The notes below the pieces were generated by a model. It saw nothing but the letters and a program-made list of their open reading frames with translations, searched no databases and was not told where the DNA came from. From JAJYIW01 sp036787065 (GTDB taxonomy: Bacteria; Chloroflexota; Anaerolineae; Anaerolineales; Anaerolineaceae), in NCBI GenBank assembly GCA_036787065.1, contig DAIQPZ010000105.1:1-9270 (forward strand): 9,270 nucleotides of DNA. Direction: 5' to 3'. Shown one piece after another: positions 1 to 5,246 of the stretch. A program made the translations under genes and the position numbers. How positions within the stretch are numbered: position 1 is the stretch's first letter; every line of letters begins with the position of its first letter.

Positions 1-56
1 ACCCGCAATTACCTCAAATTCGGACCACTTTCTTCTCATGCCTGAGTAGTTACAAT
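1..56. repeat. Partial copy A of hairpin-plus-tail repeat, cut by the window edge
   Basis: Positions 1-23 match the right arm of the complete hairpin at 5247-5299 at 18 of 23 positions. If two bases lie beyond the edge, the arm would have the same 25-nt length. Positions 27-56 match 5302-5331 at 27 of 30 positions, with mismatches only at the 10th, 15th and 26th bases. The tail ends in GAGTAGT followed by ACAAT. On the minus strand the element lies 38 nt after the stop of the large membrane protein gene, in the same orientation as the copy after gatB. The loop and left arm are outside the window, so the hairpin itself is inferred. Confidence 0.8.
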
Positions 57-94
57 TCTTGAATTGCCGCTTATATTCCCATGATTTTACCAGA

Positions 95-2020
95 TTAGCG
101 GTTGGTGAGCGAGATTAATAAGACAAATACCAATCCAAGCACCTGCAGCAAGAATAACCCACTCAGAACGTATCCGGCGATGGTCCAGGCGGTGGCAGGT
201 GGAGAATTGCGCACGGCCTGCCCCTCTGCCAACTGGCGGATGGTCTGAGCCGTCTGCTGGGCCAGGTCGCGCTGGCTCCGGGGGGTTGACCCTACCCACA
301 GCCAGCCTTCTTGCGGTGTGGGGACGATCAGATGCTCGCCGGTGTAATTTTCCAGCCATAAACGCAGCGCTTCGGGTGGTTGCGTGGCCAGTCCGGCAGT
401 CATCACAATCACACTGGCGTTGGCTTTATCTTCACCAGGGATGCCTTGAGAAATAAGCTGCACCGCGATAGGTATTTCGGGCGTGGTCCGGCGCAAGGTG
501 ATGGTAATTTCTTCACCAAACGATCCGTCGCCCTCATCGAGGATCAACACCGGGAAACGGGTGTGGTGGGCGGCTAGGGCCTGGCCGGCCAGCCGTCCAT
601 CCAGCCAAAGCGTGCGGATGTGGTAAGCCAGCCAGATCCCGAACAAGATCAGCGTCTGCAGCCAGTTGAGGCTGTTGTGTAAGAACTCGGGTTCGGAGGC
701 GCCCAGCGCCCGGCTGACCAGCAGATAAATCAGTTGTCCGCCGGTCACCATAACGCCAATTACCCCGGCAAATAAGGCGAGATATAGGTAGGCTTTACGA
801 ATCACCGATCGGCGGGCATGATCGCCATTATCATCGAACGTCCGGGCTTCCAATTGCATCGGGCGCCAGTTGGCCCACCATAAGGGCAGCCCGACTACCA
901 GTGTGCCGATCGCCATGCAGAGCTGGTCGCGCAGTCCGGTTCCCACGGCTTCGTTAACGCTGACTGTAATAATATAACTTAGCACCTGCTGCATGCCCAC
1001 AAAGGTGGAGACCAACCCAAAGGCGCTCAGGATATACACATACAGCCGCCTGAAGCCGGCTTTACGCGGATGGTCGGGAATAGCTTCCAATTCATTGCGC
1101 AGGCAGTGGGCGTAATAACCCCATACGCCACCCAGGGGAATGGCGATCGACAGCGGATTGCTGATCGCGTCGATAAATTGTCCCAGGTTCCAACTTTCGC
1201 CGAGGATCCAACGCAGTAAATCTGATATAACCAGGATCGAAGCGGTCAGGACGGTACCTACACCGATTAAGGCCATCAGATATAAAAAGGTCAGCCTGAG
1301 CAGAGACTCGCGTTCATTCCTTTGCTTAAGCGATTGTTGGATAATTTGCCAGGTCCATACCCACAGCGGCGTACCTATCAATAAAAGGGCCAGTCCATCC
1401 ACCATCAAGTAGCTGGGACTGCCGGCGGCTTGCGTTGGGAGGAACAGGATGAAACGCAGCACGCGCTGCATACCCAGCACCGTAATGCCCAGGGTGTAGA
1501 TCACCCACAGGTAACGGTACAGGCGGCGAACTTCTCCCAGGGAAGAGTTGGGGACATTTTCTTTCCAATCGGCGCGTAAAATGATCCAGAAATAATAGAC
1601 GGCGGCAGCATTAATCATCACGGCGATCAGGTTGTCTCCCCAGGTCTGGCCCATACCGACCAGCGGAGACCACGATAACCTGGTGATGAGCAGCAGGAAG
1701 CGGTTGACCAAAGCCAGGCCGTTTTGGACGATCGGGATGAGCGTTCCCAGCAGTACGCCATACAGGAAGATCGCTCGCACGCGCGTGATCCGTTCTTCTG
1801 CGTCTCGTAAGGCTTCGCGCTGCGCCGTCACCCAGTGGATGATGAAAACTGGCAGGCCCACCAGGACTAAAGCCAGGGAACCAGCCAGTTGGCTCGTAGG
1901 ACTGCCGACCAATTGATTGAGGGTGATTATTGTTCGCCCAAGGCCAATGACTCCCCAGATCACGACCTCAAGGCTGACAATCGCAACCGCGTAGAAATAG
2001 AGGCGCCGAACAGTTTGCAT
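95..2020 (-). CDS. Large multi-pass membrane protein with six tandem units (DUF5671-like), function unknown
   Basis: No enzymatic function can be recognised. The frame can open at a TTG at 2098 (667 codons), but no ribosome binding site precedes it. The ATG at 2020 has GGAG six bases upstream and is followed directly by the first repeat, so I chose it (641 residues). Numbered on the 667-residue frame, a motif R-x-x-[YF]-x-Y recurs at about 31, 108, 191, 268, 350 and 434, spaced 77-84 residues. Each occurrence opens a unit with two hydrophobic segments, giving roughly twelve membrane helices. Units 1, 3 and 5 end in a G-x-P-x-[FW] motif (about 81, 242, 403); units 2, 4 and 6 end in an aromatic-rich stretch before a polar turn, so the protein is three A-B pairs. 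Residues about 505-630 form a soluble region, followed by one more helix (about 638-662). The repeated unit resembles DUF5671, an assignment made from pattern alone. It is separated by 133 bp from the preceding gene and has no obvious promoter of its own. Sensing or transport scaffolding is conceivable but unsupported. Confidence 0.85.
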   Translation of the reverse strand: MQTVRRLYFYAVAIVSLEVVIWGVIGLGRTIITLNQLVGSPTSQLAGSLALVLVGLPVFIIHWVTAQREALRDAEERITRVRAIFLYGVLLGTLIPIVQNGLALVNRFLLLITRLSWSPLVGMGQTWGDNLIAVMINAAAVYYFWIILRADWKENVPNSSLGEVRRLYRYLWVIYTLGITVLGMQRVLRFILFLPTQAAGSPSYLMVDGLALLLIGTPLWVWTWQIIQQSLKQRNERESLLRLTFLYLMALIGVGTVLTASILVISDLLRWILGESWNLGQFIDAISNPLSIAIPLGGVWGYYAHCLRNELEAIPDHPRKAGFRRLYVYILSAFGLVSTFVGMQQVLSYIITVSVNEAVGTGLRDQLCMAIGTLVVGLPLWWANWRPMQLEARTFDDNGDHARRSVIRKAYLYLALFAGVIGVMVTGGQLIYLLVSRALGASEPEFLHNSLNWLQTLILFGIWLAYHIRTLWLDGRLAGQALAAHHTRFPVLILDEGDGSFGEEITITLRRTTPEIPIAVQLISQGIPGEDKANASVIVMTAGLATQPPEALRLWLENYTGEHLIVPTPQEGWLWVGSTPRSQRDLAQQTAQTIRQLAEGQAVRNSPPATAWTIAGYVLSGLFLLQVLGLVFVLLISLTNR

Positions 2021-2153
2021 TTCCATCTCCAATGTGGGTGTTAGGGCATGATAAACGGGGGCAGCCGTAGGGATCTGGTCGAGCCGGACGCCTGTCAATT
2101 AATCAGAGTACTGCCGGTTTGGGGCAAAAAAGGATTAAGAAGGCCTGGTCTCC

Positions 2154-2684
2154 TTAAGGAGCGGGTACAGCGGGCGCCGTTTTTTGGTACCAGTCATAGC
2201 TCCAGAATGGAAAAGGCATTTGATCGATTTTCCAGGTACCCGACTGGCGCACGGTTGTGGCGGCCTGAGATGAACGGTATGTATCCGCGAACGGACCGCC
2301 CCCCGATTGCAACAGGGTCAGGCTGACCGTCGCTTCATCCCCGGTAATGGTCACTTCACCGATTTGAGCGGCGGCGGTCGACGTATTTAATTGGTTATTA
2401 ATGAAGGCCTGGTGGAATTGGGTGAAGCTGGGTTTGCCTTCTTTCTCATCCAGGTAGTTATAGGCGCGCTGGAAATCTTTTTTTTGCAATGCCAGGATGT
2501 AATTATGCACCACGGTTTGAGGGGTATTGTCGCTCAGGTAAGTCTGTCCCCCCTGGCGGAAAAAGAAGAGGGCCAGGGCGATGACGATCAGGATGCCGAT
2601 CACCAAAATAATGGCCAGTAGAAAGCGATCCTGTCGTAAAGAGGAAAGGCTTTTGGTAGGCGAGAATTTGTTGGTTTCCGTCAT
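2154..2684 (-). CDS. Membrane-anchored NTF2/DUF4878-like protein, function unknown
   Basis: The product has 176 residues: a short positively charged N-terminus, one strongly hydrophobic helix at about 21-42 (FLLAIILVIGILIVI), and a soluble domain at about 53-160. The domain begins with TPQTVVHNYILALQKKDFQRAY, the pattern of the DUF4878 / NTF2-like superfamily in which a helix carrying a YLxAL-type motif precedes a cone-shaped beta sheet. It ends in a strand with GTWKID. The topology predicts an extracytoplasmic domain held by an uncleaved anchor; there is no lipobox cysteine. The ATG overlaps the TGA of the upstream membrane gene as ATGA, and no Shine-Dalgarno sequence is visible, so translation is probably coupled. 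The protein tail is rich in Pro and Ala. NTF2-like folds serve many roles, so no substrate is proposed. Confidence 0.85.
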   Translation of the reverse strand: MTETNKFSPTKSLSSLRQDRFLLAIILVIGILIVIALALFFFRQGGQTYLSDNTPQTVVHNYILALQKKDFQRAYNYLDEKEGKPSFTQFHQAFINNQLNTSTAAAQIGEVTITGDEATVSLTLLQSGGGPFADTYRSSQAATTVRQSGTWKIDQMPFPFWSYDWYQKTAPAVPAP

Positions 2685-2917
2685 GTGTTTTTGGATAACC
2701 TATCTTTTTTTGCGGGGCTAACCGGGCACTTCTCGCCCGGGTGGCTCATAATCAACAGGAAAGGGCCGATTAATGGGATGAGCAGGGCGACCAGACCCCA
2801 GCAGGCATATCCGATCATTGGAAGCCGGCGCTGGCGTAAATAGAGCATCGCCACAAGCCCCATACCCAAAAAACAGGTGATGAGAAGGATCCGGATGATT
2901 TCTGTAGATAAAAGCAT
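2681..2917 (-). CDS. Small two-helix membrane protein (PLDc_N-like)
   Basis: This gene encodes 78 residues with two hydrophobic helices (about 6-26 and 35-56) and a charged, probably cytoplasmic tail containing KKDRLSK. The second helix has W-G-L-V-A-L-L-I-P-L-I-G-P followed by an HPGE turn, the pattern seen in small phospholipase-D N-terminal-like (PLDc_N) membrane proteins; that family label is by resemblance only. An ATG at 2944 would add nine residues, but it lacks a ribosome binding site and falls at the predicted transcription start of the promoter at 2950-2978. The ATG at 2917 follows AGGAG with eight intervening bases, so I prefer it. The stop codon overlaps the start of the NTF2-like gene by four bases (ATGA), making a tight two-gene unit. 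Confidence 0.75.
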   Translation of the reverse strand: MLLSTEIIRILLITCFLGMGLVAMLYLRQRRLPMIGYACWGLVALLIPLIGPFLLIMSHPGEKCPVSPAKKDRLSKNT

Positions 2918-2949
2918 GGTCGATGCTCCTGATTGTGGATTCATTTTCG

Positions 2950-2978
2950 ATTGTACAGGCTTTTATAGGCAATTGCAA
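2950..2978 (-). promoter_or_regulatory. Sigma70-like promoter for the small membrane protein pair
   Basis: Read on the minus strand, TTGCAA (2978-2973) and TACAAT (2955-2950) are separated by exactly 17 bases. The predicted start of transcription is near 2943, leaving a leader of about 26 bases before the ATG at 2917. It lies just downstream of the hairpin that ends the cupin operon, so the membrane pair is likely transcribed independently. Confidence 0.6.
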
Positions 2979-3017
2979 GCAACAGAAATGTCAGTGTGGC
3001 GGTGAGGCCGGTTAAAT

Positions 3018-3047
3018 TGCACGACCCCAACTGCTTGGGGCCGTGCA
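3018..3047 (-). terminator. Hairpin terminator after the gdh-cupin operon
   Basis: TGCACG pairs with CGTGCA and CCCCAA with TTGGGG around a four-base loop. The remaining position is an A/C mismatch as DNA on the plus strand but a G-U pair in minus-strand RNA, giving a continuous 13-bp stem only in the RNA made by the upstream operon. It begins 35 nt after the cupin stop. The following U tract is weak (AATTTAACC), so termination may be partial or the hairpin may stabilise the transcript end. Confidence 0.65.
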
Positions 3048-3082
3048 CCTTAGGAGGAGAATTTGTATAGGAAATTGGCCCT

Positions 3083-3544
3083 TCAGCGGGGCTTCTTGAG
3101 CAGGGTCTTTCCAAGCCCGGCCAGCTCCACTTGTTGGGCAGGTGAGAGCTGGATATAACTTGAATTAAGTTTGGAGGTATCCTGATTTTCGACGATGAGC
3201 ACCACGGCGTCCAGGCTCAGTGTGCAGGCATGCCAGCCGTCTTTTTTAACGTTGTAATACTGGCGGGGCTCCATTTTCACTGCGTGGATCCGCTCGATAG
3301 TGGTATCGCCTTCGCCAAGGTAAAGGATACATTGGCCGGCCAGGAGGACAAAAACCTCGTCAGAGGCAAGGTGCCGTTCCATCTGTTGGATGGCCTCAGG
3401 CAGCATGTCCGGGCTGTAGTTCAACGTGGCCACGCGCCAGGCGCCAAAATCGATCACCGGGGCATAGCCGGCGCCGTGGTACTGCTGGACGTCGAGCAGG
3501 GTAGTGGGTGGGGTGGTCTGATGGGCATAGTTGAGTTGAGTCAT
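3083..3544 (-). CDS. Single-domain cupin protein cotranscribed with glutamate dehydrogenase
   Basis: The 153-residue product has the two half-motifs of a small cupin barrel. The first, around 57-78, contains ERHLASDEVFVLLAGQ with His58 and Glu63 in metal-ligand-like positions. The second, around 96-120, contains WHACTLSLDAVVLIVEN with His105. The barrel occupies roughly residues 25-122 and a short helical tail follows. The missing second His of the usual HxH pair in motif 1 makes the metal site uncertain, and the protein may bind a small ligand without catalysis. Its ATG is three bases past the stop of the glutamate dehydrogenase gene, with only a distant AGGA upstream, so coupled translation is likely. 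Family members of this kind include sugar or ureidoglycolate-type enzymes, but nothing here identifies a substrate. Confidence 0.85.
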   Translation of the reverse strand: MTQLNYAHQTTPPTTLLDVQQYHGAGYAPVIDFGAWRVATLNYSPDMLPEAIQQMERHLASDEVFVLLAGQCILYLGEGDTTIERIHAVKMEPRQYYNVKKDGWHACTLSLDAVVLIVENQDTSKLNSSYIQLSPAQQVELAGLGKTLLKKPR

Positions 3545-3547
3545 GGC

Positions 3548-4834
3548 TTATAACCATCCTCTTAATTCCATGGCTTTGACGACGCGCGCGATAGCTACCA
3601 TATAAGCCGCGTCGCGCATGTTCACTTTTTCATTAATTGCCATTTCTAAGACACCTTCGAAGGCTATGGTCATCTTGGTGTCCAGCCGGTCGAGGACTTC
3701 GTTTTTCGTCCAGTAATAATTCATGTCGTTCTGGACACTCTCAAAATAAGACACGGTTACACCGCCGCAATTGCACAAGAAATCGGGGATGACAAATATC
3801 CCTCGGCTCTTGAACACTTCATCCGCCTCGGGAGTAGTCGGCCCGTTGGCGCCTTCTGCCACCATGCGCACCCGTTTGGAGATAGCCTGCACGGTTTCAC
3901 CGGTAATCTGACCTTCCAAGGCGGCAGGAATGAGCACGTCCACCTCTTTCGAGAGCCAGGCGTTGCCATCTTCGATGATGTATCCGTTGGCCAGAGCTTT
4001 TTTCTTATCGATGCTGCCGTACTGGTCGGTGATAGTCATCAAGTAACGCGGATCGATCCCATCAGGGTGGCTGACGGTATAAGCAGTGCGGTCTTCGCGG
4101 TCCCAATAAGAGACGCAGGCGACTTTGCCTTTAAGAATTTCCTTAAAACCGATGGAGGCATATTGCGAAACATTTCCAAAGCCCTGGAAACCGGCGACGC
4201 ATTGGTCGGGAGCCATTTCCAGGTGTCGCATAGCCTCGCGGACTGCAAAAATGACGCCGTAGCCGGTGGCTTCGGTGCGTCCGAGCGAGCCGCCACCGCC
4301 AAGCGGTTTACCGGTAATGACGCCGGGGGTATATTGGCCCACCAGTTTCGAATATTCGTCCATCATCCAGCCCATCATCTGCGGTGTGGTGCCCACATCT
4401 GGGGCTGGGACATCCTGGCGCGGACCGATGTTGCGCCAGAGCTGGTCGATGAAGCCCCGGCATAAGCGCTCTTTTTCACTGGTCGACAGTGTGGCCGGAT
4501 CGACACATACACCGCCTTTACCACCGCCCAGAGGGATATCCGCAACGGCGCATTTCCAAGTCATCCATGTGGCCAGTGCGCGGATGGTATCCAGGGTTTC
4601 GGCCGGGTGAAAACGGATCCCGCCTTTATTGGGGCCGCGGGCATCGTTGTGCTGCACCCTATAGCCATCGAAAACACGGAGGGTCCCATCATCCATGCGC
4701 ACTGGGATGCGAAAGTGAAATTCGCGCATAGGCCAACGGAGCATTTCGCACACCTGGGGATCCAATTTCAACAAAGATGCGACGTGATCGAATTGCCTTT
4801 GAGCCATTTCAAATGCATTGGTTATTACAGCCAT
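3548..4834 (-). CDS. gdhA: Glutamate dehydrogenase, hexameric archaeal-like type
   Basis: This 428-residue enzyme should interconvert glutamate with 2-oxoglutarate and ammonia in the cytoplasm. Length and layout match the hexameric 420-residue family. The N-terminal substrate domain holds the conserved lysines: Lys70 in GPNKGGIR, Lys94 in TWKCA and catalytic Lys106 in PLGGGKGG, plus Asp146 in PAPDVGT. The nucleotide-binding domain has GFGNVSQYA (218-226). The C-terminal part has AEGANGPTTPEAD and IPDFLCNCGGVTVSYFE, as in archaeal enzymes. After the second Rossmann strand the usual short VSD-type turn is replaced by VSYWDREDRTAY (241-252), so NAD versus NADP preference cannot be called. The ATG is preceded by AGGAG with seven bases of spacing. 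A 507-bp structured leader lies upstream, and a cupin gene follows after three bases. The role is nitrogen assimilation or amino-acid fermentation, the latter fitting the neighbouring aminotransferase. Confidence 0.96.
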   Translation of the reverse strand: MAVITNAFEMAQRQFDHVASLLKLDPQVCEMLRWPMREFHFRIPVRMDDGTLRVFDGYRVQHNDARGPNKGGIRFHPAETLDTIRALATWMTWKCAVADIPLGGGKGGVCVDPATLSTSEKERLCRGFIDQLWRNIGPRQDVPAPDVGTTPQMMGWMMDEYSKLVGQYTPGVITGKPLGGGGSLGRTEATGYGVIFAVREAMRHLEMAPDQCVAGFQGFGNVSQYASIGFKEILKGKVACVSYWDREDRTAYTVSHPDGIDPRYLMTITDQYGSIDKKKALANGYIIEDGNAWLSKEVDVLIPAALEGQITGETVQAISKRVRMVAEGANGPTTPEADEVFKSRGIFVIPDFLCNCGGVTVSYFESVQNDMNYYWTKNEVLDRLDTKMTIAFEGVLEMAINEKVNMRDAAYMVAIARVVKAMELRGWL

Positions 4835-5112
4835 GTGTTAACTCCTGACCTATTGGAAAGAATATGGCTCATTGGGAACTTCCCTGGTGAGACCTCGTAT
4901 TTTGGGGTGTTTGTGGGTGCTTCGCACCCACAAACACCCCAAAATACGGACAATTCCACGGGAATTCCTGATGAATCAAGAATATGATATTCATCCAGCA
5001 TCATTGGTTTGACAGATGTTGACCCCTGGGGCTGTCTGGGCAAAAAATAAGCGGGCACGTCGGTTCCGTGCCCGCTGTCTCGCTTAGGAAAAAAATATTC
5101 CCAGATCAGCAC
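4825..5112 (-). CDS. Possible leader or small ORF upstream of glutamate dehydrogenase
   Basis: A GTG at 5112 preceded by AGAGG five bases away opens a 95-codon frame whose first residues are MLIWEYFFPKR. The frame begins about 26 bases after the predicted transcription start near 5138, runs through the terminator at 5051-5075 and the hairpin at 4896-4948, and ends ten bases inside the glutamate dehydrogenase gene. The product has no recognisable domain and is partly encoded by inverted repeats, so a functional 95-residue protein is doubtful. A short translated leader whose ribosome affects the terminator is a more interesting reading. It may equally be chance. Confidence 0.2.
   Translation of the reverse strand: MLIWEYFFPKRDSGHGTDVPAYFLPRQPQGSTSVKPMMLDEYHILDSSGIPVELSVFWGVCGCEAPTNTPKYEVSPGKFPMSHILSNRSGVNTWL
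4896..4948. repeat. Perfect 25-bp hairpin in the glutamate dehydrogenase leader
   Basis: The arms 4896-4920 and 4924-4948 are perfectly complementary over 25 bp around a TTC loop (4921-4923). The inner seven to eight bases and the loop are the reverse complement of the core of the hairpin at 5247-5299. The two left arms agree at 17 of 25 positions, including a shared GTTTG before the core. It lies about 60 bases before the gdh ATG, has no U tract on either side and lacks the 30-nt tail, so it is a solo member of the same family rather than an ordinary terminator. Confidence 0.9.
4970..4995. repeat. Nested palindromes upstream of glutamate dehydrogenase
   Basis: GATGAAT (4970-4976) and ATTCATC (4989-4995) are inverted repeats, and GAATATGATATTC (4980-4992) is a perfect odd-length palindrome nested in the right half. 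A further inverted pair, AATTCC and GGAATT, lies at 4952-4966. The size and AT-rich composition suit a dimeric regulator's operator, but no regulator gene or clear promoter core adjoins it, so this is only structural evidence. Confidence 0.35.
5041..5075 (-). terminator. Intrinsic terminator within the gatB-gdh intergenic region
   Basis: GCGGGCACG (5051-5059) and CGTGCCCGC (5067-5075) form a perfect 9-bp GC-rich stem with a seven-base loop. On the minus strand it is followed by TTATTTTTTG, a proper U tract; the plus strand has none. It lies about 265 bases beyond gatB but only about 60 bases past the start predicted for the promoter at 5145-5173. It could end gatB readthrough, define a small transcript, or act as an attenuator for gdh. 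Confidence 0.85.
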
Positions 5113-5138
5113 TTTTTCCTCTGCCTGGCAATCATTGC
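5051..5138 (-). ncRNA. Possible short leader or small RNA of about 90-100 nt
   Basis: A minus-strand promoter (5145-5173) and an intrinsic terminator (5051-5075, U tract to about 5041) bracket a potential transcript starting near 5138. The interval has no recognisable RNA family. It lacks the long specifier stems and the TGGNACC element of a T-box, and is too short for most amino-acid riboswitch aptamers plus an expression platform. Whether it is an independent RNA or the 5' end of the gdh mRNA is not decidable here. Confidence 0.35.
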
Positions 5139-5144
5139 AGCTTA

Positions 5145-5173
5145 AAGATAACCGAGAAAGGGTTGAAAGTCAA
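5145..5173 (-). promoter_or_regulatory. Sigma70-like promoter reading toward glutamate dehydrogenase
   Basis: On the minus strand TTGACT (5173-5168) and TATCTT (5150-5145) are separated by exactly 17 bases. This is the best promoter match in the 507-bp gap and the only convincing one between gatB and gdh. Its -35 box is immediately downstream of a ten-base direct repeat, and the transcript would meet a terminator within about 60-90 bases. Confidence 0.65.
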
Positions 5174-5176
5174 TAT

Positions 5177-5198
5177 GATCAACTTCCCGATCAACTTC
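5177..5198 (-). promoter_or_regulatory. Direct repeat next to the -35 box, possible activator site
   Basis: GAAGTTGATC occurs twice with a 12-bp period (5198-5189 and 5186-5177 on the minus strand), ending three bases before the -35 box of the promoter at 5145-5173. Position and periodicity suggest a site for a protein binding tandem half-sites on one face of DNA. GAAGTTGA also occurs in the arms of the hairpin at 5247-5299. Confidence 0.4.
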
Positions 5199-5246
5199 GC
5201 CAAATATTACAATTAACTGTTACTGCTTAAGCTTCTGTGAAAAGAC

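Noticed and set aside
2093..2098. TTGACA as a -35 box or TTG start for the large membrane gene
   Set aside because: No -10 box lies at 16-18 bases, and no ribosome binding site precedes the TTG. The ATG at 2020 with GGAG is better placed right before the first repeat.
2126..2155. Terminator after the NTF2-like gene
   Set aside because: There is a run of six T on the minus strand, but the only stem ahead of it is five base pairs (AAGGA/TCCTT) overlapping the stop codon. Too weak to call.
3052..3160. Plus-strand small gene after AGGAGGA at 3052
   Set aside because: The strong Shine-Dalgarno-like string is followed only by a TTG and about 30 codons antisense to the cupin gene's end, with no promoter or protein-like composition.
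4067..4987. Plus-strand open frames across gdh, gatB, aminotransferase and nucleotidyltransferase
   Set aside because: They lie opposite genes with clear family motifs, have arginine/proline-rich or low-complexity translations, and lack ribosome binding sites; they are antisense shadows.
5041..5112. T-box riboswitch before gdh, suggested by GGAACCGA in the terminator loop
   Set aside because: The TGGNACC core is not present, the promoter leaves only about 60 bases before the terminator, and there is no room for a specifier stem. T-boxes also normally control tRNA-related or amino-acid transport and synthesis genes.
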